From an uncultured Thermoguttaceae bacterium (GTDB lineage: Bacteria; Planctomycetota; Planctomycetia; Pirellulales; Thermoguttaceae): DNA of 30,606 nucleotides. Of the stretch, positions 16,499 through 23,433 are shown piece after piece. Location of the stretch: NCBI GenBank assembly GCA_934725735.1, contig CAKVCP010000013.1, forward strand, positions 1 to 30,606. The letters run 5' to 3'. Made by a program: the position numbers and the translations under genes. A model generated the notes under the pieces. That model was not told the DNA's origin. It ran no database searches and saw only the letters and a program-made list of their open reading frames with translations. Numbering within the stretch: the stretch's first letter is position 1; each line of letters starts with the position of its first letter.

Positions 16499-16527
16499 AT
16501 TATAACAAAAAAACGCGTTTTTTACAA
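16499..16527 (-). promoter_or_regulatory. Minus-strand promoter with palindromic spacer
   Basis: Read on the minus strand, TTGTAA (16527-16522) lies 17 bases before TATAAT (16504-16499). The spacer is filled by a perfect 16-base palindrome, A6-CGCG-T6 (16508-16523), which overlaps the -35. The start codon is about 90 bases downstream. The palindrome could be an operator. Confidence 0.65.
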
Positions 16528-16661
16528 CCGTTATTTTTTCTATTCTTCCTAGTTTTAATAGCTTAGCGCCCCTTAAACCCTCTTTTGTCTCTTCTTTTCG
16601 TTTCCTTTTTCGAATACTAAAGAAAAAAAGGAAAAAACGTAGATTTTCACGACCCCGTCTC

Positions 16662-16667
16662 TATAAT
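16662..16667 (+). promoter_or_regulatory. Candidate -10 box for cdsA
   Basis: A perfect TATAAT lies about 85 bases before the cdsA start. No good -35 is seen at 16-18 bases upstream, so it is a candidate only. Confidence 0.35.
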
Positions 16668-16751
16668 TTAAAAGGGGAAAGGGACGAAGAGCGCCGCGTC
16701 TTACGACGCTTCGGAGCTCTCGGTCAAACGTTAGCGTCGTGGGAGACTGTT

Positions 16752-17753
16752 ATGTTGCGATGGCGATTGTTGATAGGCGCGCCTTTAGTACTTTTTGTCG
16801 CTTTTATCTGTTGGGTCGACGCGATCGCGCCCTTTCCGGGCGTCGCGCTCATGCCCTTCTTTCTGGTCTGCTCTTTCTTTCTGTGCGGCGAGATTCTGCG
16901 CTTGCTCAACGCGGGGGGCGTCTTTCCGCGTCGATCGACGGTGTACGTGGGGGTGATCGGCACGATTCTGCTTTCTTGGATATCGAGCGCGATCTCGACG
17001 CCGCACATTGGTCGCCTTGAACTCGCGACGGCGGAGTCTGCGCGCCACGTCGAGGACGTCGAGGTCTCCGAACTCGCCGAGAGTCAGATCGGCGAAGTCG
17101 TCGCCCAGGCGTACGATACGACCGAGGAGTGGCGCGTCGCGACGTACGGGTGCTTTCACGTTCTGCTGGCGATTGCCGCAGGGGTGTTGATCGCGTTTGT
17201 GGGGGAGATGTTCCGTTATCGTCAGCCTGGCGGGAGTCTGATCAACCTTGGAGGCGCCGTCTTCGCGATCGTCTATATAGGGATGTTGGGGGCGTTTATG
17301 GCGCTCCTGCGCGTCTCGTACGGGCTCATGGCGGTAATCTCGATGGTCTTTGTGACGAAGATGTGCGATATCGGCGCGTATACGGTCGGGCGCCTCGTCG
17401 GACGGCATAAGATGGCCCCGTATTTGAGCCCCGGCAAGACGATCGAAGGGGGAATCGGAGGTCTTGCGTTCTCGGTTTTGGCCGCGTGGATTTCGACGCA
17501 GTTCCTCTTTCCTCTCGCCACGGGCAGGCCTTCCGAAACGACTTGGATCGGAATTGTCGTTTACGGAGTCGTCGTCGGATTTGTCGGCGCGTTGGGTGAT
17601 TTGGCGGAGTCGCTCATTAAGCGCGACGTGATGCGCAAAGACTCCGGTCTGCACGTTCCCGGCTTCGGGGGCTTTTTGGATATTTTCGACTCCCTTCTCC
17701 TGGCGGCTCCCGTCGCGCTGGGGCTCTGGGCGTTCCACATTATTAAGATGTAG
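16752..17753 (+). CDS. cdsA: Phosphatidate cytidylyltransferase
   Basis: The protein has 333 residues; GGGAG precedes ATG 16752. It makes CDP-diacylglycerol from phosphatidate and CTP in the inner membrane. Several hydrophobic segments are visible (for example LLIGAPLVLFVAFICWV, LLAIAAGVLIAFV and FAIVYIGMLGAFMALL). The conserved region has KMCDIGAYTVGRLVGRHKM (from about 204), SPGKTIEGGIGG and then the C-terminal signature SLIKRDVMRKDSG followed by PGFGGFLDIFDS. The usual PGHGGxxDRxDS has become Phe for His and Ile for Arg; such variants occur in some phyla and the key Asp and Lys residues remain. Residues 85-130 form a hydrophilic, acidic loop not usual in short CdsA proteins. A GNAT gene follows after 52 bases. 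Confidence 0.92.
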   Translation: MLRWRLLIGAPLVLFVAFICWVDAIAPFPGVALMPFFLVCSFFLCGEILRLLNAGGVFPRRSTVYVGVIGTILLSWISSAISTPHIGRLELATAESARHVEDVEVSELAESQIGEVVAQAYDTTEEWRVATYGCFHVLLAIAAGVLIAFVGEMFRYRQPGGSLINLGGAVFAIVYIGMLGAFMALLRVSYGLMAVISMVFVTKMCDIGAYTVGRLVGRHKMAPYLSPGKTIEGGIGGLAFSVLAAWISTQFLFPLATGRPSETTWIGIVVYGVVVGFVGALGDLAESLIKRDVMRKDSGLHVPGFGGFLDIFDSLLLAAPVALGLWAFHIIKM

Positions 17754-17805
17754 TCGTCAATCATTCGTCAATCTGTCTTTTACCGTAGCATGAGGAGAGT
17801 ATTCC

Positions 17806-18741
17806 ATGGCTAAAACGATCGTGCGTCTCAAGGAATCGACGGACAACGCCGCCGTCGCCGCGCTCATTCGCGATTCGCTGAACGTCTGGTATCGCGAGCA
17901 TATGGGCGTCGAAGAGTGCGTTGCGTCCGTCGAGGCGTCGTCTATCTTCACGCGCGTTTACGACGCGCTCGACCCCAATTGTTGCGTCGTCGCCGAGGAT
18001 CTCGAGACCGGGCGAATCGCCGGATCGTGCTTCTTCCACCCGCGCCCGACGCACGTCTCCCTCGGAATCATGAACGTCTCCCCCGACTATTTCGGACAGG
18101 GGATCGCCACCAAACTCCTCGCGTATATCGTCGACGTCGCGCAGCGGCGCAATCAGACGCTCCGACTCGTCTCCTCCGCGATGAATCTCGACTCCTTCTC
18201 CCTCTACAATCGCCTCGGATTCGTTCCACGAATCTTCTATCAAGACATGCTCCTGCCGTCCCCTGCGGAAGGCGTCGAAATCACAGTTCCCGAAGGGACG
18301 ACGCTTCGCGACGCGACGCGCGACGACGTCCCCAAGATCGTCGAGCTTGAGATGGAGCTGCTGGGCGTCGACCGTACGAAAGACTACCGCTTCTTCGTCG
18401 ACAACGCCGACGGAATCTGGGGCGTGAGCGTCCTTGAAGAGAACGCGACGGGCGCGATCCTCGGCGTCATGGCGTCCGTCAACGACCCCGGCAGCAAGAT
18501 GATCGGCCCTGGCGCCGCGCGAAACGAAGCCGTCGCCAACGTCCTCGTCCGACGCGAACTCAACCGCTATCGCGGCGAATGGTCTCCCGTCCTTCTCGTT
18601 CCCGGCGAGTGCGTCGAACTGCGCCAAGCGATGTATCGCCTCGGCGCCAAGAATATCGAAACGCATATCGCGCAGTCTTTAGGGGAAGTCCCCGCGCATA
18701 AGGGCGTCGTGATTCCCTCATTCATGCCCGAGAGCGCGTGA
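17806..18741 (+). CDS. GNAT-family N-acetyltransferase, probably two-domain
   Basis: The protein has 311 residues with a good AGGAG site before ATG 17806. The N-terminal half is a GNAT fold: CVVAEDLETGRIAGSCFF (strands 2-3), MNVSPDYFGQGIATKLLAY (from residue 89, the acetyl-CoA pyrophosphate loop) and SFSLYNRLGFVPR (motif B, acceptor helix). The C-terminal half begins TLRDATRDDVPKIVELEMEL, which looks like the start of a second GNAT-like module, but the clear acetyl-CoA loop is not repeated. It may therefore be a non-catalytic half. The substrate cannot be read from sequence. It lies downstream of cdsA, probably in the same transcript, and ends at a terminator. Confidence 0.8.
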   Translation: MAKTIVRLKESTDNAAVAALIRDSLNVWYREHMGVEECVASVEASSIFTRVYDALDPNCCVVAEDLETGRIAGSCFFHPRPTHVSLGIMNVSPDYFGQGIATKLLAYIVDVAQRRNQTLRLVSSAMNLDSFSLYNRLGFVPRIFYQDMLLPSPAEGVEITVPEGTTLRDATRDDVPKIVELEMELLGVDRTKDYRFFVDNADGIWGVSVLEENATGAILGVMASVNDPGSKMIGPGAARNEAVANVLVRRELNRYRGEWSPVLLVPGECVELRQAMYRLGAKNIETHIAQSLGEVPAHKGVVIPSFMPESA

Positions 18742-18762
18742 CGCGCCGCAGTCGCAGTCTCC

Positions 18763-18810
18763 AGACGAGCTTGCGCGACTATGACGCCGCGCCCGGCTCG
18801 TCTTTTTTTT
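18763..18810 (+). terminator. Intrinsic terminator after the GNAT gene
   Basis: AGACGAGC (18763-18770) pairs with GCTCGTCT (18796-18803) and is followed by a T8 run (18803-18810). The 25-base loop is long and GC-rich, with possible inner pairing. Confidence 0.75.
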
Positions 18811-18868
18811 CACCATTCGACGGATTCCGCGTTTTTTACCCTCCCCCCCTCAAGAAAGCAGAAGGACG

Positions 18869-19837
18869 ATGAGCGAACTCCCCTTTTGGCGCGCCTTAGG
18901 GCTGCGTTACTATGCGCAAGGCCCGTATTTCAAGCGCGAATTTGGCGGCGTCGTGCGCAAAATCAGCGTCGACGCGCACTTCTCATGCCCCAATATCGAC
19001 GGAACGATCGGTTCAGGCGGATGCGTCTTCTGCGACGCGCGAAGTTTCAGTCCGAGCCGCTTCTTTGGGCTCCAGGATCTTGACGCGCAGATCAACGACG
19101 GGATCCTCAAGATCACGCGCCGCTTCGATTCCTCCCGATTCATCGCGTACTTCCAGCCGTCGACGAACACGCACGCGCCCCTCGACGTCCTCGAGCGATA
19201 TTACCGCGTTCCCCTGCGGCGTCCCGAAATTGTCGGCCTCGCGATCGGCACGCGTCCCGACGCGGTTCCCGACCCCGTCTTGGATCTCCTCGCGACCCTC
19301 TCGCATGAGACGTGGCTCGTCCTCGAACTCGGGTTGCAGTCGTCGAAGGACGCGTCCTTGCGCTGGATCAATCGCGGTCACGACTACGCGTGTTTCGTCG
19401 ACGCGACGCGTCGCGCTCAGGCGCGCGGGTTGCGTCTGGGCGTTCACCTCATTTTGGGACTTCCCGGCGAAACGCGCGAGGATAATCTCCTCACGGCGCG
19501 TCGGGTCGCCGCGCTCGGGTTCCACTCGGTGAAGCTGCACAACCTTTACGTGGTGCGCGACACGCCGCTCGAAGCGCTTTGGCGCGACGGACAGGTTCCA
19601 ATTCAGAGCCTTGAGGAATACGTCTCCTTCGCGGTCGATATGCTCGAGGTTCTTCCGCCGACGACGGTCGTCGAACGTCTCGCGGGGGAAGCGACGGAAG
19701 AATTTCTTCTCGCGCCGGAATGGACGTCGGTGAAGCATTGCGCGAGGAACGCGATCGACGCGGAGTTGAAGCGTCGGAACTCTTGGCAAGGGAAATATTA
19801 CGACCCGACGTGGCGGGATCCGGAGTATGAGGATTGA
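18869..19837 (+). CDS. Radical SAM protein, YhcC / TIGR01212 type
   Basis: The protein has 322 residues; GAAGGA lies just upstream of ATG 18869. The iron-sulfur motif is C40-PNIDGTIGSGG-C52-VF-C55, the C-X11-C-X2-C spacing seen in the YhcC family, not the standard CX3CX2C. Other family blocks include GLAIGTRPDAVPD, ELGLQSSKDASLRWINRGHD, GLRLGVHLILGLPGET and VKLHNLYVVRDTPLE. The family binds a 4Fe-4S cluster and SAM; its substrate is not settled. The gene stands alone between a terminator and a 290-base gap. Confidence 0.9.
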   Translation: MSELPFWRALGLRYYAQGPYFKREFGGVVRKISVDAHFSCPNIDGTIGSGGCVFCDARSFSPSRFFGLQDLDAQINDGILKITRRFDSSRFIAYFQPSTNTHAPLDVLERYYRVPLRRPEIVGLAIGTRPDAVPDPVLDLLATLSHETWLVLELGLQSSKDASLRWINRGHDYACFVDATRRAQARGLRLGVHLILGLPGETREDNLLTARRVAALGFHSVKLHNLYVVRDTPLEALWRDGQVPIQSLEEYVSFAVDMLEVLPPTTVVERLAGEATEEFLLAPEWTSVKHCARNAIDAELKRRNSWQGKYYDPTWRDPEYED

Positions 19838-20130
19838 AGGATAGCGTCGAAGGGAGTTGTTTTTTCAATATAAGTTGAAGAGGCGAGGCGCCTTGGTCGA
19901 TAATGAAGAAGGCGGATATCATGTTGATGGGTATTTGCCGTAAAAAGGACCGCAAGAGGGCCCTTTGAACGACGCGTTCTTGGATACCGAAATGGTATTG
20001 GGGACGAAACGGCTGTAAAAATTAGTCCGGGGCGCGTTGGTAGAAGGACCTTTTGGGGCGCGCCGCGCGGAGTCATGAGGACTCTCGGCGGCGGTATGGA
20101 GACACTTTAGACAGACGCAAGGACGCCAAG
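19838..20130. other. Intergenic region after the radical SAM gene
   Basis: This 293-base gap contains a weak hairpin (AAAGG...CCTTT, about 19944-19966) without a T tract. Several AAGGACC-like words recur (about 19945, 20045). No promoter, RNA gene or ORF is convincing. The region is less codon-like than its flanks. Confidence 0.4.
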
Positions 20131-20475
20131 ATGAGAAGAATAGGGAGACGCGCGTTTTTCGCGCAAGGTTTCGCCTTCGCCGCAGCGGTTGCTTACGGAG
20201 TTTGCTCGAAGCCCGCGCGCTCGGCTCAGGCCGCGACCGCGCTCGACGCCGATAGACTTCGTTCGGAACTGCGCGTGACGACTCAAGCGCAGGGCAAATA
20301 TGTGGACGACGTCGTGGAGAAGGTCGAAAAGGGGGAACTCCCCTACAAGATCTTTATCACCGCGTACAAATACGCGATGAAACGAGACGCATCCAAGAGA
20401 CCTTATTATTTTAAATTGTGTACGGAACAACTTGCGAAAAAGTGCGGACTGCGCTTGGATTTCCCATCCTTCTAG
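20131..20475 (+). CDS. Small exported protein with Tat-like signal
   Basis: The protein has 114 residues. I chose ATG 20131 because AAGGA lies about 10 bases upstream and because the signal sequence starts here; the open frame extends upstream to 20053 without a plausible start region. The N-terminus has twin arginines (GRRAFFAQG, matching RRxFF) followed by a hydrophobic, Ala-rich core and AQA-like cleavage sites near residue 35. The mature part is about 75 residues with two predicted helices (LRSELRVTTQAQGKYVDDVV; then a Lys/Tyr-rich FITAYKYAMKRDASKR). Two cysteines (in LCTEQ and KKCGL) could pair. I do not recognise the family. Confidence 0.6.
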   Translation: MRRIGRRAFFAQGFAFAAAVAYGVCSKPARSAQAATALDADRLRSELRVTTQAQGKYVDDVVEKVEKGELPYKIFITAYKYAMKRDASKRPYYFKLCTEQLAKKCGLRLDFPSF

Positions 20476-20620
20476 TCCTCCCTGATAGGGGCGCTTCTCG
20501 CTTCCTTATGTGAAAAGTGTTTTGACGCCGTGAAAAGTCGGAGATCGACTCTTCGCGGCATTAACTATTTCTTGTCCTGTCCGGCGCGTCGCGAAAAAGA
20601 ATCGCGTCCGTTCGGCAAAA

Positions 20621-20658
20621 AGAAAACGCCGCGAAGAGTCTTGCAACCCCTCGCGGCG
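20621..20658. terminator. Bidirectional terminator between the small exported gene and the mcsB-like gene
   Basis: CGCCGCGA (20627-20634) and TCGCGGCG (20651-20658) form an 8-bp GC stem. On the minus strand it is followed by TTTTCTTTTT (from the A-run before 20627), ending the mcsB-like gene. On the plus strand CTCTTATTTT follows, a weaker tail. Confidence 0.7.
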
Positions 20659-20684
20659 CTCTTATTTTCTTGGCGCGCGACCGA

Positions 20685-21737
20685 TCAACTCAGCGTCGCG
20701 AGGCGCGAACGAAGCCGTCGCGCGCGAAGCTCGTCTTCCGTCGTCTCGTCTGGCTTCAGCCCTTCCGCGATCGAAAGCATGCGCAGATGACCGGGATAGA
20801 TCTCCAGCGTCAACTGGTCGATATCGAGAAGAGAGGGCCCCTCCAGCGCGTTGAGCGCCGCGCCCAGGCGCAGACTCGACAGGAGCTTGCGCGCCTCTTT
20901 CAGCGACATGATGCGACTCGTTTGCAGAATCCCCAGCGCGCGATAGCATCGGTCGAGAAACTCTTGACGCCCCGCGTCGAGGATCACTTGCCGCGCCCTG
21001 CGCTCGTACGCCGTCAAGCTCTGAATCACTTCGTCGACGAGGGACGCGACCTCGTCTTCCGACGATCCGAGCGCCCCCGTCGTGATCACGTACGGCGTCT
21101 CGTCTCCCTCGCTCAAATCGTATTCGAGCCCGACTTTCTTAAAGCTGCGAAGCGCGCGCGTCATCTCCCCCGTCTCCAAGATTCCCGGAAGATGGAGCTT
21201 GACCGAGAAGTTGAGCCCGGTTCCCGCGTTCAACGGGTTCGCGGCGAGATATCCGTAATTGTCGTCGAAGGCGTATCGCAGGCGCGATTCGACGAGGTTG
21301 TCGAGGGCGTCGAGACGCGCCCAAAGCTCCTTTGCGGCGAGCCCCGGCGCGTGGGCGAGGAAGCGCAGATGATCTTGTCCGTTGAGCATGAGGGAGAACG
21401 CTTCGTTATCCTCGACAAGGAGCGCGCGCGGCGCGGTCGCTTCCGAGAAATCCGAGTCGACGAGACGGCGTTCGAGCATGAAGCGCGTTTCTGCGGACGT
21501 CGGGGAGCCGGCGGAATAATCGAAGAGGGTCGCGTCGTAAGCCGCCAAGGCTTCGCCGACCGCTCCGCGCGTCTCGCGGAGAAGCTTCTCAAGGTCGAAC
21601 TTCGCCGCGCGATTTACGAACCCGTACCCGTCGACGTTGCGCGAAAGACGCGCGCTGGTGGAGACGACGACGTCGGTAAACGCGCCCCCTGCGCGTAACC
21701 AGGACGACGGTTGTGCGGCAAATTCGTCCAATTTCAT
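20685..21737 (-). CDS. McsB-like guanido phosphotransferase lacking catalytic residues
   Basis: The protein has 350 residues from ATG 21737, which has AGAGGG seven bases upstream; the longer frame to 21779 would need a TTG start. The overall pattern follows protein-arginine kinase McsB: VVVSTSARLSRN (24-34), LNGQDHLRFL (118-127), AFDDNYGYLAANPLN (156-170) and GTGLNFSVKLHLPGI (172-186). Key positions differ: the first Arg of SxRxRxxRN is Ser28; the substrate Glu pair of NEEDHLR is Gly120-Gln121; the reactive Cys of CPTN is Asn168; the Arg of GTGLR is Asn176; and the RGxxGE loop reads LSEGDE. It is probably inactive as an arginine kinase and may be a regulatory or phosphoarginine-binding relic. 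No mcsA or clpC is adjacent. It follows the GlmU-like gene. Confidence 0.85.
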   Translation of the reverse strand: MKLDEFAAQPSSWLRAGGAFTDVVVSTSARLSRNVDGYGFVNRAAKFDLEKLLRETRGAVGEALAAYDATLFDYSAGSPTSAETRFMLERRLVDSDFSEATAPRALLVEDNEAFSLMLNGQDHLRFLAHAPGLAAKELWARLDALDNLVESRLRYAFDDNYGYLAANPLNAGTGLNFSVKLHLPGILETGEMTRALRSFKKVGLEYDLSEGDETPYVITTGALGSSEDEVASLVDEVIQSLTAYERRARQVILDAGRQEFLDRCYRALGILQTSRIMSLKEARKLLSSLRLGAALNALEGPSLLDIDQLTLEIYPGHLRMLSIAEGLKPDETTEDELRARRLRSRLATLS

Positions 21738-21841
21738 TTGAAAACCCTCTGAGGTGGATATAAGGAAAACGCGGCGCAAAGGCGCGGCGCGCGGCTCTTA
21801 GATTACCATTTTGACGCCGTCGACGCAACCTCTTTTTTTCA

Positions 21842-23107
21842 TTAAAGCGCGAGCGGTTCGTTCGCAAGCTGACGCTCGCCGCGCGTCAATTCGTACATGT
21901 CTCGAATCAACTGCTTGTCGCAAGGGCGCTGTTGAACGTTGCGGCGCAAGAACATACGCTCCTGACTGAGCGTCATAAGCTCCACCGGAAGCTCCGTTAT
22001 CTGACCGAAACTACGCGCGTAATTCACAAAACTCGGAACCGCCGTCGTCACGAAACCGTAACACATGCAGCACGCCCCGAGCGTCTTGCCCGTGAAGATG
22101 CTCGTGTTGATCGCCGTCTTCGTATAATCCCCGATGACGCATCCCAAGAACTGCATATGAGACGGGAATTTACCCGCGGGAGTCTCCTGCTGGACTTCGT
22201 TGTACGAGTTCTTCAAGTCGCTGTTGCACGTTCCGGCGCCGAGATTGACCCAGCTTCCGACGTAACTGTGCCCCAAAAAGCCGTGGTGCTGCTTATTCGA
22301 GAAGGACTCGATCGTCGTCGCTTCCACCTCGCCGCCGACCTTGCACGTCGTGCTGATCGACACGTAGTCCTTGATCGCGGAATGTTCGATGATCTTGCTG
22401 CGCGCCCCGACGAAGACTGGCCCGCGAATGAAGCAGAAGGGCCCGATCTTCACGTTTTCGTTCAGAATGATCGGCCCTTCGCTCGTGTCCGTCACGAAAC
22501 AGTCGTCGATCGACGGACGCTTCGCCTCGTCTTTCGGAACGAAGACCCCGTCGCGAATCTCTTGATAGTCGCCGCGCGCGATGCGGCTGTTGAGGTTTTC
22601 GCTGATGAAACTGAGGTGATAGCGGATCGCGTCGGAGGGGCGTTCGAGGAGGCGAATCGGCTCGAAGAGTTCGACCTCGGGGAGATTGAGGTCCTGGATG
22701 AGCCCGAGGAGCTGGGAGCATCCGATTTCTTGGTGCGGGAGGATGCGCGGGTCGTTGACGATCGCCGCAGCGATAGAGTCCCCTGTGCGGAGAAGGGCGC
22801 CGCGCTCAAATTGACAGGTCGTGAGAGCGCGCCATGCGCTGAAGAGGCTTTCGCGCGGAGCGGTTCGCGCGTTGATGAAGAGAATCGGCCCCTTGCGCTC
22901 CCCTTTGGAGGGGGACCAGGCGTAGGGGAAGTCCTCGCGCAAGATCGCGCGAAGATGCGGCCTGGCCACCAGTTCCACCAAGTCGCCGAATTGACGCGCA
23001 AGGTTCAGAAGACGCATTGAACCGACGCTAATATAGAACGCTGGACGACCGATCGTGATAGGGTAGAGATTAACGACGCGATCGTCTTCGAAGAGAATGA
23101 CATGCAT
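21842..23107 (-). CDS. GlmU-like bifunctional protein (alternative bacterial type)
   Basis: The protein has 421 residues from ATG 23107, preceded by AGGGG; the frame runs on to 23197, but that extension crosses the promoter. The start, VILFEDDRVVNLYPITIGRP, matches the nucleotidyltransferase-like N-terminus of the TIGR03991-type GlmU found in Bacteroidetes and planctomycetes. The C-terminal half is a left-handed beta-helix with hexapeptide turns, including IGPFCFIRGPVFVGARSKI and SNKQHHGFLGHSYVGSWVNLGAGT, the most diagnostic block. It likely makes UDP-N-acetylglucosamine for the cell envelope. The N-terminal domain lacks a clear GGxGTR loop, as usual for this type. It is followed by the mcsB-like gene after about 100 bases. 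Confidence 0.85.
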   Translation of the reverse strand: MHVILFEDDRVVNLYPITIGRPAFYISVGSMRLLNLARQFGDLVELVARPHLRAILREDFPYAWSPSKGERKGPILFINARTAPRESLFSAWRALTTCQFERGALLRTGDSIAAAIVNDPRILPHQEIGCSQLLGLIQDLNLPEVELFEPIRLLERPSDAIRYHLSFISENLNSRIARGDYQEIRDGVFVPKDEAKRPSIDDCFVTDTSEGPIILNENVKIGPFCFIRGPVFVGARSKIIEHSAIKDYVSISTTCKVGGEVEATTIESFSNKQHHGFLGHSYVGSWVNLGAGTCNSDLKNSYNEVQQETPAGKFPSHMQFLGCVIGDYTKTAINTSIFTGKTLGACCMCYGFVTTAVPSFVNYARSFGQITELPVELMTLSQERMFLRRNVQQRPCDKQLIRDMYELTRGERQLANEPLAL

Positions 23108-23433
23108 TAGGAGCCCCTTCGTGAAGAGAGGTGTGGAATAAATTCTTTTTAAACTACTTATTCTACTTAAATATACTATCTTATTAGCATTACGCAAGGC
23201 GTTACTTCTCCATATATCTTGGACGCGCGGCGAGACGTCGCGTTCATGAGGCGTCGGCGAATATTTTTGAAAATTTTTTGCTTTTTGTCTTTTCTTTGGC
23301 CTGGCGAATGCGTATAAGAGATTAGATTGACGCGCGGCTGTCGCGATCGGCGCCGCGTTAATTATAAATCGAGACTAAGCCGCAGGTTGCGCGGCGTTAT
23401 CACTCTGTTGGACGGAATAAGGAGAGGCGAAGG
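23108..23433. other. Divergent intergenic region between the GlmU-like and HtrA-like genes
   Basis: This 326-base gap contains the minus-strand promoter at 23170-23197. A T-rich block lies at about 23260-23300. On the plus side TTGACG (23327-23332) and TATAAA (23363-23368) occur but are not correctly spaced with each other. No RNA gene is seen. Confidence 0.5.
23170..23197 (-). promoter_or_regulatory. Candidate promoter for the GlmU-like gene
   Basis: On the minus strand, TTGCGT (23197-23192) lies 16 bases before TATATT (23175-23170) in an AT-rich stretch, about 60 bases before the start codon. Confidence 0.5.

Larger units (their letters stand above)
16402..16751. other. Divergent intergenic region between the DUF4912 gene and cdsA
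   Basis: This 350-base gap is strongly AT-rich from about 16490 to 16680. It contains the minus-strand promoter at 16499-16527 with its palindrome and a plus-strand -10 box at 16662-16667. A/T runs (TTATTTTTTCTATT, AAAGAAAAAAAGG) may give intrinsic curvature. I see no RNA gene. Confidence 0.55.

Noticed and set aside
19838..20130. Possible non-coding RNA gene
   Set aside because: Only weak hairpins, no clear promoter or terminator pair; not enough to support a call.
20670..21698. Plus-strand open frame of 342 codons antisense to the mcsB-like gene
   Set aside because: The opposite strand has clear family blocks, a ribosome site and a terminator; this frame has none.
21932..23020. Plus-strand open frame of 362 codons antisense to the GlmU-like gene
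   Set aside because: The beta-helix signature lies on the minus strand; this frame is an Arg/Glu-rich shadow.
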